Assembly: GCF_900176255.2 (NCBI RefSeq)
Contig: NZ_FXEG02000004.1
Coordinates: 1-64,000 of the forward strand
Origin: Mycobacterium ahvazicum
GTDB lineage: Bacteria; Actinomycetota; Actinomycetes; Mycobacteriales; Mycobacteriaceae
DNA length: 64,000 nt
Direction: 5' to 3'
Shown here: piece by piece, positions 8,583 through 18,075 of the stretch
Position numbering within the stretch: the stretch's first letter is position 1
Layout of the letters: the number at the start of each line of letters is the position of its first letter
Made by a program: the position numbers and the translations under genes
Notes under the pieces: model-generated
The model's database searches: none
Told to the model about the DNA's origin: nothing
Seen by the model: only the letters and a program-made list of their open reading frames with translations

Positions 8583-8598
8583 TTCATCAATTGAAGAA
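8583..8598. promoter_or_regulatory. Candidate ArsR-family operator
   Basis: TTCATCAATTGAAGAA is a 16-bp palindrome with one mismatched pair, in the 165-nt gap between the divergent regulator gene and oppB. A second TTCATCA follows at 8599-8605, giving a direct repeat of the half site. It is placed to control the hyc-like operon and perhaps opp. Confidence 0.55.
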
Positions 8599-8715
8599 TT
8601 CATCATACGCAACTCCGGGCGAACCGCTTCGGCGCGGCCGGCGCCGGGCGATCCAAGCCGGGTCGCGCGTATCTCGCTACCCTGTCCCAATGCGATGCAG
8701 GCAGGCCCGCCGGGC

Positions 8716-9693
8716 ATGATCCGGTACCTCGCCCGGCGTTTCCTCAACTACGTCGTCCTGCTGGTGCTCGCGTCCTTCCTGACCTTCCTGCTGACCTCGC
8801 AGACCTTTCATCCGCTCGACAGTTTTATGCAGCGCCACCCGACGCCGCCGCCGGAGGCGATTCACGCCAAGGCCGTTGCGCTGGGCTTGGACAAACCGGT
8901 GGCCATCCGCTACGCGAAATGGGTTTCCGGTGTGGTCCACGGTGACTTCGGGGTGACGGTGAGCGGTCACCCGGTCTCCCAGGAACTGTGGCGCCGGGTC
9001 GGGGTGAGCCTGCGACTGGTGGTGACCGGTTCGGTGCTGGGCACGCTGATCGGCGTCATCGTGGGGGCCTGGGGCGCGGTGCGGCAGTACCGGCTCAGCG
9101 ATCGGGTGATCACCGTGCTGTCGCTGATCGTCTTGAGCATCCCGTCGTTCGTCCTGGCAAGCCTGCTGATTCTGGGCGCACTGCGGATCAACATGTTCGC
9201 CGGCGTGGGAATCTTTCAGTACACCGGGGAAACCTCGCCGCTTGCGCCCACCGGAACCGTCGACGCGATCATCGAACGGTTGCAGCACATCGTGCTGCCC
9301 ACCCTGACCCTGGCCCTGGGCGCCATCGCGGGTTTCAGCCGCTACCAACGGAATGCGATGCTCGACGTGCTCGGCGAGGACTTCATCCGGACCGCGCGGG
9401 CAAAAGGACTGACCCGTCGGCGGGCGCTGTTCAAACACGGTTTGCGCACCGCGCTCATTCCGATGGCGACCCTGTTCGCCTACGGAGTGAGTGGGCTCGT
9501 CGTCGGCGCGGTGTTCGTCGAGAAGATCTTCGGCTGGCACGGCATGGGCGAATGGGTGGTGTCCGGAATCGCGACCCAGGACGCCAACGTCGTCGCGGCG
9601 ATCACGCTTTTCTCCGGCGCGGCCGTTCTGCTGGCGGGGCTGTTGTCCGACGTCATTTATGCGGCACTGGATCCCAGGGTGCGGGTTTCATGA
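8716..9693 (+). CDS. oppB: Oligopeptide ABC transporter permease (Rv1283c-like)
   Basis: 325 residues from ATG 8716, the Mtb length; the ATG at 8695 would add seven residues. DppB/OppB permease: N-terminal helix, a periplasmic segment, then five more helices. The EAA loop that docks on the ATPase is seen around residues 215-245 (DFIRTARAKGLTRRRALFKHGLRTAL). The stop overlaps oppC as ATGA. With oppC, oppD and oppA it forms a peptide importer; the Mtb system is reported to import peptides such as glutathione. Confidence 0.93.
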   Translation: MIRYLARRFLNYVVLLVLASFLTFLLTSQTFHPLDSFMQRHPTPPPEAIHAKAVALGLDKPVAIRYAKWVSGVVHGDFGVTVSGHPVSQELWRRVGVSLRLVVTGSVLGTLIGVIVGAWGAVRQYRLSDRVITVLSLIVLSIPSFVLASLLILGALRINMFAGVGIFQYTGETSPLAPTGTVDAIIERLQHIVLPTLTLALGAIAGFSRYQRNAMLDVLGEDFIRTARAKGLTRRRALFKHGLRTALIPMATLFAYGVSGLVVGAVFVEKIFGWHGMGEWVVSGIATQDANVVAAITLFSGAAVLLAGLLSDVIYAALDPRVRVS

Positions 9694-10637
9694 CCCAGAA
9701 GACCGATCAAAGCGCACCGGGGCGCTCCGACATCCACCCGGTCGCCACCTTTACATCGCGCCGAAACCTGTTGCTGCGACGCTTTTTTCGCAACAAGCCT
9801 GCGGCGGTGGCGCTGATTCTGCTGGCGCTGGCATTCGTCGGCTGCTACGCGGTGCCGCCGCTATTGCCGTACAGCTATACCGATCTCGATCTGCACTCAC
9901 TGCTGCAGCCGCCGTCGTGGCGACACTGGTTGGGCACCAACGCGCTGGGCCAGGACCTACTGGCCCGCACTCTTACCGGCATGCAGAAGTCGCTACTGAT
10001 CGGTGTTTGCGTGGCGGTGATCTCGACCACCATCGCCGCCACCGTCGGATCGGTAGCCGGCTACTTCGGTGGCTGGCGCGACCGGGCACTGATGTGGCTG
10101 GTGGACCTGCTGCTGGTGGTGCCCAGCTTCCTGCTCATTGCGATCGTCACGCCGCGCACCAAACATTCGAACAGCGTGCTGTGGCTCATTGTGCTGCTCG
10201 CGGCGTTCGGCTGGATGGTCAGCTCGCGGATGGTGCGTGGCCTGACCATGAGCCTGCGGGAACGCGAATTCGTCCGTGCGGCACGGTATATGGGAGTGTC
10301 GAGCCGACGGGTGATCGTGCATCACATCGTGCCGAACGTCGCCTCGATCCTGATCATCGACGCAACGCTCAACGTGGGTTTCGCGATCCTGGCCGAAACC
10401 GGGTTGAGCTTCCTGGGATTCGGTGTTCAGCCACCGGACGTATCGCTGGGCACGCTGATCGCCGAAGGCACTCCGTCGGCGACCACCTTCCCCTGGGTCT
10501 TCCTGGTCCCCGGCTCGGCGTTGATATTGATTGTGTTGTGCGCGAACCTCGCCGGCGACGGTCTGCGCGACGCGATCGATCCGGGCGCGAAGCCGTCCCG
10601 CCGCAGGAAGCTCAAGCCAATCGGGCCGCCGCAATGA
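9690..10637 (+). CDS. oppC: Oligopeptide ABC transporter permease (Rv1282c-like)
   Basis: 315 residues from ATG 9690, about 24 more than the Mtb protein because of an N-terminal extension before FTSRRNLLLRRF. OppC/DppC signatures: HWLGTNALGQD(L) near residue 75 and the EAA loop EREFVRAARYMGVSSRRVIVHH around residues 193-214. Six membrane segments. Start and stop both overlap neighbours (ATGA), so it is tightly coupled to oppB and oppD. Confidence 0.93.
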   Translation: MTQKTDQSAPGRSDIHPVATFTSRRNLLLRRFFRNKPAAVALILLALAFVGCYAVPPLLPYSYTDLDLHSLLQPPSWRHWLGTNALGQDLLARTLTGMQKSLLIGVCVAVISTTIAATVGSVAGYFGGWRDRALMWLVDLLLVVPSFLLIAIVTPRTKHSNSVLWLIVLLAAFGWMVSSRMVRGLTMSLREREFVRAARYMGVSSRRVIVHHIVPNVASILIIDATLNVGFAILAETGLSFLGFGVQPPDVSLGTLIAEGTPSATTFPWVFLVPGSALILIVLCANLAGDGLRDAIDPGAKPSRRRKLKPIGPPQ

Positions 10638-12484
10638 CCGCACTGCTGGAGGTGACCGACCTCAGCGTTACCTTCGACACCGGGGATACGCGGGTGCCCG
10701 CGGTGCGCGGGGCGACCTATCACATCGATCCGGGCGAGGTGCTCGCGATCGTCGGGGAATCGGGCTCGGGCAAAAGCACCGCCGCGATGGCGGTCGTCGG
10801 GCTGCTGCCCGAATACGCCGAGATTTCGGGTTCGGTTCGGCTGCACGGCCAGGAGCTGCTCGGGCTGCCCGACCAGGCGATGTCACGTATCCGCGGCAAG
10901 ACGATCGGCACGGTGTTCCAAGACCCGATGTCGGCGCTGACTCCCGTCTACACCGTCGGGGAACAGATCGCCGAAGCCATCCAGGTTCACCACCACGACG
11001 TCAACCGCGCAACGGCCCGGATCCGGGCCGTCGAGCTGCTCGAGCTGGTCGGTATCGCGCAGCCAGATCGGCGGGCAAAAGCGTTCCCGCACGAGCTATC
11101 CGGCGGCGAGCGCCAGCGGGTGGTGATCGCGATCGCGATCGCCAACGATCCGGACCTGCTTATCTGTGACGAGCCCACCACCGCGCTGGACGTCACCGTG
11201 CAAGCTCAAATCCTCGATGTTCTGCGGACCGCACGCGACGTCACCGGCGCGGGAGTGTTGATCATCACCCACGACCTGGGGGTGGTATCGGCGTTCGCCG
11301 ACCGGGCAATGGTCATGTACGCCGGACGTGAGGTCGAGATCGCGGCCGTGGACGATCTCTACCGGGACCGCCGCATGCCCTACACGGTCGGATTGCTCGG
11401 GTCGGTGCCGCGCCTGGACGCCCCGCAGGGCACCCGGCTGGTTCCGATTCCCGGAGCGCCGCCGAACCTGGCCACGCTTGTCCCCGACGCCTGTCCGTTC
11501 ACCCCCCGCTGTCCGCTGGCCATCGACGAATGTCGCTCGACCGAGCCAGCTCTGGTGATGGTTTCCGAAGGCCACCGGGCGGCGTGCATTCGCACCGACG
11601 ACGTCGCCGGGCGCACCGCCTCCGAGATCTTCGACGTGACAACCGCGCCGCCAGCCGTCGATACCGCGGCAGACCAGGACGCAACCGTGCTGCGGGTGAC
11701 CGACCTCAGCAAGACCTACCCGCTCACCAAGGGCGTGGTATTTCGCCGGCGGGTGGGAGAGGTGCGAGCGGTCGCCGGCGTCAGCTTCACCCTGCAGCAG
11801 GGCCGGACTCTGGCGATCGTCGGAGAGTCCGGTTCGGGCAAATCGACTATTCTGCAACAGATCTTGGAATTGAACGAGCCGCAATCGGGTTCGATTGAGG
11901 TTCTCGGCGCCGACGTCGCCGGGCTGAATCCGGAGAGCCGGCGCGCGATGCGGCACGACATTCAGGTGGTGTTCCAGGACCCGGTGGCATCGCTGGACCC
12001 CCGTCTACCTGTTTCCGAAATCATAGCCGAACCTTTGCAGGCCAATGGATTCCGGAAGGTCGATGCCGATGCACGCGTAGCCGAACTGCTCGACACCGTC
12101 GGTCTGCGTTATGCGGACGCCGCTCGCTATCCGGCCGAGTTCTCCGGTGGGCAAAAGCAGCGCATCGGTATCGCCCGAGCGCTGGCGTTGCAGCCGAAGA
12201 TTTTGGCGCTCGACGAGCCGGTGTCGGCGCTGGACGTCTCGATCCAAGCCGGGATCATCAACCTGCTGCTCGACCTGCAGGAGCGCTTCGGTCTGTCGTA
12301 TCTGTTTGTCTCGCATGACCTTTCCGTCGTCAAGCACCTGGCGCACCAGGTGGTGGTGTTGTACCGGGGTGGCATCGTCGAGCAGGGCGACGGCGATGAG
12401 GTTTTCACCAACCCTCAGCACGACTACACCCGGCGACTGCTGGCCGCCGTTCCACGGGCGCATCCCGATGCCGCGTCCGGTTAG
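10634..12484 (+). CDS. oppD: Oligopeptide ABC transporter fused ATPase (Rv1281c-like)
   Basis: 616 residues: an OppD-type and an OppF-type ATPase fused in one chain. Each half has a Walker A (GESGSGKST at about residues 41-49 and ~397-405), an ABC signature (LSGGERQR; FSGGQKQR) and a Walker B (DEPTTALD; DEPVSALD). The first half carries the cysteine-rich oligopeptide/dipeptide C-terminal segment (CPFTPRCPLAIDEC) typical of OppD. The GTP/ATP sites look intact. It starts with an ATGA overlap on oppC and drives import on the cytoplasmic face. Confidence 0.95.
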   Translation: MTALLEVTDLSVTFDTGDTRVPAVRGATYHIDPGEVLAIVGESGSGKSTAAMAVVGLLPEYAEISGSVRLHGQELLGLPDQAMSRIRGKTIGTVFQDPMSALTPVYTVGEQIAEAIQVHHHDVNRATARIRAVELLELVGIAQPDRRAKAFPHELSGGERQRVVIAIAIANDPDLLICDEPTTALDVTVQAQILDVLRTARDVTGAGVLIITHDLGVVSAFADRAMVMYAGREVEIAAVDDLYRDRRMPYTVGLLGSVPRLDAPQGTRLVPIPGAPPNLATLVPDACPFTPRCPLAIDECRSTEPALVMVSEGHRAACIRTDDVAGRTASEIFDVTTAPPAVDTAADQDATVLRVTDLSKTYPLTKGVVFRRRVGEVRAVAGVSFTLQQGRTLAIVGESGSGKSTILQQILELNEPQSGSIEVLGADVAGLNPESRRAMRHDIQVVFQDPVASLDPRLPVSEIIAEPLQANGFRKVDADARVAELLDTVGLRYADAARYPAEFSGGQKQRIGIARALALQPKILALDEPVSALDVSIQAGIINLLLDLQERFGLSYLFVSHDLSVVKHLAHQVVVLYRGGIVEQGDGDEVFTNPQHDYTRRLLAAVPRAHPDAASG

Positions 12485-12494
12485 CATCGTGCGC

Positions 12495-14168
12495 GTGACA
12501 CACCTACCGAGAGCCCGCACGCTCGCGGCGCTGGCACTGGCGTTCGTGGTGGTGGTCACCAGCTGCTCGAGTGGCTACGAGGACATGCCGGAGACCCGAG
12601 CGGCTCAGGTCGGCGCCACCAGCGACATGAATCCGCAAGACCCGGCGACGCTGCAAGACGGCGGCAACCTGCGACTACCGCTGACGGAGTTCCCGGACAA
12701 CTTCAATCAGTTGAACATCGACGGCAATACCTCTGACACCGGCGCGGTGCTGGCGGCCACGCTGCCGGGGGCGTTCATGACCCAGGCGGACGGCAGACTG
12801 ACGCTCAACACCGACTACTTCACCGGTGCCGAGCTGACCGGGACCAACCCCCAAACCGTCACGTACACAATCAATCCCAAAGCAACGTGGAGCGACGGCG
12901 CGCCGATCACCTGGGAAGACCTCAAGTCGGAGGTCGACGCGTGCAACGGCCGCGACAAGAGGTACTTGATCGCCAGCCGGGCCGGGTTCGAACGGGTGAA
13001 GTCGGTGACCAGGGGTGTGAACGACCGGCAGGCGGTGGTCACCTTCTCCGATCCGTACGCCGAATGGCGGGGGATGTTCGCCGGCGGGATGCAACCGCGC
13101 AGCATGACGGCCAACCCGGAGGTATTCAACAAGGGCCAGCTCGAAGCGCCGGGCCCGTCGGCCGGCCCCTTCGTCGTGTCCACGATCGACCGGACCGCGC
13201 AGCGCATCGTGCTGACCCGTAATCCACGATGGTGGGGCCGCAAGCCTCGGCTGGATTCGATCACCTTCCTGGTGCTCGATGTCTCCGCCATCATCCCTGC
13301 CTTACAGAACAAGGCCATCGATGCCGCCGGCATCACGACGCTCGACGATATGGTGACCGCCGGGCGCACACCCGGCATCGTGATCCGGCGCGCGCCGGCC
13401 CCGACGTGGTTCCACTTCACGTTCAACGGCGCCGAGGGTTCGATCATGGCCGACGAGCGGCTGCGGCTCGCGATCTGCCAGGGTATCGACCGCCAAGCCA
13501 TCGTCGATGTCGTCCAGCACGGGCTGAGCACCCATCCCGTGCCGCTGAACAATCACGTCTATGTGGCCGGACAGGTTGGCTACCAAGACAACAGCGCGCC
13601 GGGCGCTTACAACCCGGAGAAGGCCAGAAGAGATCTCGATGCCATGGGGTGGAAACTCAACGGCGCGGTGCGGGAGAAGGACGGCAGGCAGCTCGTCGTT
13701 CGCGACGTGCTCTTCGACGCGGCATCCAACCGGCAGATTGCCATGGTCGCGCAGAACAGCCTGGCGCAGATCGGTGTGAAGCTGGTACTCGACCTCAAGG
13801 CCGGCAGCGGCTTTTTCAGCCAGTACGTCGGCGTCGGCGATTTCGATATCGCCCAATTCGGTTGGGAGGGCAACGCTTTCCCGTTGTCCGCACTTGCACA
13901 GATCTATACCTCGGACGGTGACAGCAACTTCGGCAGGATCGGCAACGCCGCGATCGATGCGAAGATCGCCGAGACGCTTTCTGAGCTGGACGTAAACAAA
14001 GCGCGTGACCTCGCCAACCAGGTTGACCAGATGATCTGGCAGGAGGGCTTCAACCTGCCGCTGTTCCAGTCGCCCGGGAACCGAGCGGTACGAAAGGATT
14101 TGGCCAATTACGGCGCGGCCGGGTTGGCCGATGTGGACTACACCGCGGTCGGGTTCATGCGGACCTGA
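12495..14168 (+). CDS. oppA: Oligopeptide-binding lipoprotein (Rv1280c-like)
   Basis: About 557 residues from GTG 12495; GTG 12489 and ATG 12468 are in-frame alternatives. A short basic N-terminus, a hydrophobic stretch and the lipobox VTSC with Cys near residue 24 indicate a lipid-anchored protein. The body is an SBP_bac_5 fold, with family features such as WSDGAPITWEDL and LTRNPRWWG. It captures peptides for OppBCD and closes the operon. Its 3' end overlaps the convergent hydrolase gene by 14 nt. Confidence 0.92.
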   Translation: MTHLPRARTLAALALAFVVVVTSCSSGYEDMPETRAAQVGATSDMNPQDPATLQDGGNLRLPLTEFPDNFNQLNIDGNTSDTGAVLAATLPGAFMTQADGRLTLNTDYFTGAELTGTNPQTVTYTINPKATWSDGAPITWEDLKSEVDACNGRDKRYLIASRAGFERVKSVTRGVNDRQAVVTFSDPYAEWRGMFAGGMQPRSMTANPEVFNKGQLEAPGPSAGPFVVSTIDRTAQRIVLTRNPRWWGRKPRLDSITFLVLDVSAIIPALQNKAIDAAGITTLDDMVTAGRTPGIVIRRAPAPTWFHFTFNGAEGSIMADERLRLAICQGIDRQAIVDVVQHGLSTHPVPLNNHVYVAGQVGYQDNSAPGAYNPEKARRDLDAMGWKLNGAVREKDGRQLVVRDVLFDAASNRQIAMVAQNSLAQIGVKLVLDLKAGSGFFSQYVGVGDFDIAQFGWEGNAFPLSALAQIYTSDGDSNFGRIGNAAIDAKIAETLSELDVNKARDLANQVDQMIWQEGFNLPLFQSPGNRAVRKDLANYGAAGLADVDYTAVGFMRT

Positions 14169-15405
14169 GCCGCCGCCATGGCGGTGTCACCACCGGCAGC
14201 GCACCCTCCGCGATCGCGGCCACCTCGACGGCCTTCCACAGCAGGCGCATCGCCGGGCGGGCCGGCAGGGTGTCCAGCGCCGGTCCCCGGCCGGCAAGCT
14301 GGTCGACTTCGCCGCGGCACACCGCCTCCGCGATGATCAGTGCCGCGGGCTCACGAAAGTCCACGGCGCTGTGCGCCATGGTCGGCAACGCGAGTAACAG
14401 AGCATTCGGCACCAGCGATGCCACCTGCTCTGCGACCGCCCGCGGTGTCACCAGGTCACGGCCGCCGGAGACCACGACCGTGGGCCAGGTGAACTTCGGC
14501 ATCTCCGCGACCAGATCGTACGGCTCGGACTCGAAAGCATCTGTCCCGCTGATGATTTCACGCAGCGCCACCGCCGGATCGAGCGGCAGGCCGTCGGGCT
14601 GGGCGCCGTAGTCGAGCTCGCGGAACGCGATGCGACTCACCAGGTCGATTTCGTGACGGTACGCGACATTCATACTCACTACCGCGGAGAAGCGCGACAA
14701 CATCCGCCACAACGTCATTCGGCCACTGAGTAACAAGTCGAGTTCACGATCCAGCAGCGGCGCCCCGCCGTAAGCGTAGATGGTGGTGGCAATCTCCCCC
14801 GCCGTCCCGGCGATCACCCCGGTGTCGATCAGTTTGCGAACCTTGGGAGCCAATGCGGCGGTCTCCGGAGTATCGCCATCGAACAGCAGGCCCCGGACCG
14901 CGCGGCGAACGACCTCGATGTCGTGTCGTGACAGCAGGGGCGAATCCAGAACCATCGCGTGCACCCGGCCGGGGTGACGTACCCCGAACCCGGCTGAGAT
15001 ATAGCTGCCGTAGGACGTGCCGTAGATGACCGCGGAGTCCACATGGGCGTCGTCTAGCACGGCGGCGATGTCGTCGACCACCTGATCGACCGTGATCGCT
15101 TCGGGCGGCAGGTCCGCGCCGGAGTCGTCATGGCGCGACATGCCGATCCCCCGGTGCTCGATCATGATGATGTCCAGACCGGCGAGGGCGGCGCGACGCC
15201 GTAATCCCTTGTAGACCTGCACCGACGCCACGCCCGGACCGCCCGGGATGATGACCAGCGGGTGGGCGGACTTGCGGCCGGTGCGCACGTAGTACAGATC
15301 GAACTCTTCGGCGCTGCCCGGGGATATCGGCCTGCGCACCGGTCGCACGCCGGGCATTCCCGCAAGCCTCTCGTGCATTCGGCGCCTTTTCGCGTTCATG
15401 GTCAT
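14155..15405 (-). CDS. Alpha/beta hydrolase, proline-iminopeptidase-like
   Basis: 416 residues from ATG 15405. Alpha/beta hydrolase fold: the oxyanion motif GGPG near residue 55, EHRGIGMS near residue 83, the nucleophile elbow GTSYG near residue 129, an acid in SGGRDLVTP and a His in MAHSAVDF. The GGPG motif and cap region suggest the S33 peptidase/proline iminopeptidase group; the substrate cannot be read from sequence. In Mtb the neighbour of oppA is the GMC oxidoreductase Rv1279, which is not present here. The gene is convergent and overlapping with oppA. A peptide-cleaving role after Opp import is possible but unproven. Confidence 0.8.
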   Translation of the reverse strand: MTMNAKRRRMHERLAGMPGVRPVRRPISPGSAEEFDLYYVRTGRKSAHPLVIIPGGPGVASVQVYKGLRRRAALAGLDIIMIEHRGIGMSRHDDSGADLPPEAITVDQVVDDIAAVLDDAHVDSAVIYGTSYGSYISAGFGVRHPGRVHAMVLDSPLLSRHDIEVVRRAVRGLLFDGDTPETAALAPKVRKLIDTGVIAGTAGEIATTIYAYGGAPLLDRELDLLLSGRMTLWRMLSRFSAVVSMNVAYRHEIDLVSRIAFRELDYGAQPDGLPLDPAVALREIISGTDAFESEPYDLVAEMPKFTWPTVVVSGGRDLVTPRAVAEQVASLVPNALLLALPTMAHSAVDFREPAALIIAEAVCRGEVDQLAGRGPALDTLPARPAMRLLWKAVEVAAIAEGALPVVTPPWRRLRSA

Positions 15406-15453
15406 CGCCGCCCATTCTGCCGGGGTCAGTGGCGATCAGCAGCGCGGCGGGTG

Positions 15454-18075
15454 CTACGCATTGAGATCGATGCGGTGCGCACCTTTCACGCTGTCGTAAC
15501 GATCGGGGCTACAGGTCAACACGATCACTTGACCCTGCGCGCCGACGGTGTCGAACACCTCGCCCATCTTGGCCAGCCGCTGCGGGTCGGTGAACCCGAG
15601 CGCGTCGTCGACGACGACCGGAACGGCGTCCTCCTTGGCTACCAGCGCGGCGCCGGCCAACCGCGCCAGGATACCGAGTTGCTCCTTGGCCCCGCCAGAT
15701 AGGGAGTCGTACGGCACCGTGACGCCATCGAGTGTTCGGCTGCGGATACACAAGTCGGTGTCGACGTCGACCTCGAAGCTGGGCCCGAACACCGGGCGGC
15801 CGAGTCGCTGCAATTCGGTGCGGTAGGGCTCGACATAGCCCAGCCGGGTGGTGTCGCGATGGCGGGCCATTACGGAACGCAACAGCTGTGCGGCGCGGGC
15901 CCGGCCGCCGATCCGGTTGTGCTGATTGGCGGCGTGCTCACGCTCGACCTGCGCGGCATCGAGCTTGCCCTGGCGACCCTCGCTGCCGAACACCGACAGT
16001 TCGATGGTGAGCTCGCGCAGCGAGCGAGCCGCGTCTTCGTAGCTCGCCCCGAGCGACGCGGCAGCCTCGTTGGCCGCGGCCAATTCGGCGGTCACCGCAT
16101 CGGGCGCAGCCGCGGACAATTCTTCGGCAAGTTCGGCGGCCTGACGCTCGGCGGTTGCCGCGGCCTGCCGTCCGGCCTGCGCCGACGAAGCCAGGTCCTC
16201 GTCGGCCACCGAGGTACGCTCGGCCAAGAGCTGTTCGGTCGCCCTGGCGAGTTCGGCTCGATGCGTTGTCAATTCGTTGAGCAAAAGTTTTGCCCGGGTG
16301 GAGGTTTCGACGAGCTTCGCATCGGCGGCCGCGGCGGCCCGGCGACTGGCCTCGGATGCGGCTTCCGCGGCCAGGCGAGCGGCCCGCGCGGCGTCGAGTT
16401 CGGCGCGGGCAGCGGCGATATCGATGGCGAACAGATCGGGCTCGGCCGGCTGCCCGGCGCGCAGCTGTGCCAGCCGCTCCCGGAGCACATCGATATCGTC
16501 GTCGCCGCACAGTCCGGCCAGCGTCGCGCTCAATTGGTCGCGGACGCTCTGCAATTCGCGGCGGTGCTGGTCGGCCAGTCTCGCCGCGGCGAGGTCGGCC
16601 ACGTCACCTGCGGCTAGTGCGTCGGCCAGTTCTTGTTGTGCCGCCGCATATTTCGCCTGTATATCAAGCGCGGTCGCACCGGGAGTGATCCGCGCGGTGA
16701 GGACACCCGGAACCTCGACTTCGGTCGGGCCGGTGGCCGTCGTCGACCAGGTATGACCCGCCGACAACGAGACACGTTCTGCCCCGACCGCGAGTTGGAT
16801 GTCGGCGACCGCCGTGAACTCGACGGCCGCCGAGATCAACGTCAGTTGGTCGCCGGCGCGATCGACCGCCGCTGAGGCGCTTTCGATTCGGCGCAGCAGC
16901 TCCTCGGTGAGCACGACCTCGGAGAGCTCCGCACCGACCCGGTCACGGTCACGGCGGATGGCATCGATCTTGGCCAGCCGGGCGCTCAACCGGTCGATCT
17001 ACTCGCGCTCGGCGAGCTGATCGACGGCGCGGCGGGCCGATTCGACGCGGGTCTGCAGATCGGCCAGAACTCGGGTGGCTTCCTGCAACGCGGTACCGGC
17101 CGCCTCGGCATCGGCCTGCGCGGCCGTCAGCGCATCGGCGGCTAGTTGAGCTTCCGCCTCGACAGTCGCGACAGCCGCAGTGCGCGTTGCGATTTCAGCG
17201 ACCAGACGCAACCGGCCGTGGTGTGCGGCGTCGGCCGCTGCACTGGTCGCCGCGGCGGCGGCCGCGACCAGCTTGGCTTCCCGCGCTTGGCGGGTGAGTT
17301 CGGCGGCCTTGTCCGCGGCGGCTTGCGCGACGGCCAACCGCGGGCCGGCCGCAAGCCGCAGCTGCGACAGTTCGGCCACCTGCTCGGTCAGCGCGGCATG
17401 GCGACGCACCCGGTCGTCGACCTCCGCGACGGCCGCCGTGCACTCCGCAACCGCAGCGTCGGCGTCGGACAGTGCAGCGATGGCCGTGGCCCACTCGCCG
17501 GTGGGGCGCCCGGTGGGGGTGAAATAGCGCGCGTACTCGGCGTCGATCCGGTCGATCAGCAGCGGCTCGTTGCCGGATAGGGCGGCCTCGTCACCGGCCG
17601 CGACATCGAGTGCACGCGAAAGGGCATCGCAGCCGGAAAGATCCACCGCGGACGTCGATGTGGACTGCAGCACGCGCTGGGCGTGCCACAGGTCGTTGTC
17701 CACCGTTTCGGCGAGCATGCTGCGAACCCGTTCGTGGGCTTCGTCGCCGGTCAGCTGCTCGCGGCGCGGCTCCAGCACGGTCAACTCCGTCTCACACTTC
17801 TTGTGGAAGCGTTTGCGGTAGATGAAACGGTAAGTGCCGCTGCTGATTTCGGCGGTCACTTCCGAGCCGACATCGCTGTTGGTGGGTTTGACCTGCTTGA
17901 CTTCCTTCTTCGTCGACCGGTCCCTGGACTCCAGCAGCAGGTCGAGCGCCTCGATCATCGAGGACTTGCCAATTTCGTTGGCCCCGCTGACCACAACCAC
18001 GCCGTGGTCGGGAAACTCGATCTCGCGGTGGCCGATTCCGCGATAGTTCGTCAGGACCAACCGGTGTAACTTCAC
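15454..18075 (-). pseudogene. SbcC-like AAA ATPase (Rv1278-like) split by an in-frame TAG
   Basis: The family protein is about 875 residues, a RecF/SMC-like P-loop ATPase pairing with the SbcD-like nuclease next door. A 358-residue N-terminal part (GTG 18075, Walker A SGANEIGKSS, coiled coil) ends at a TAG at 16999-17001. The same frame continues without interruption to 15454, encoding the rest of the coiled coil, an ABC-type signature (SLSGGAKEQLG) and Walker B (VPVVVDDALGF). One substitution (CAG to TAG is the simplest) accounts for it, and the total of 873 sense codons fits the family. Reinitiation at 16989 could yield a C-terminal fragment. The start overlaps the nuclease stop (GTGA). Confidence 0.88.
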
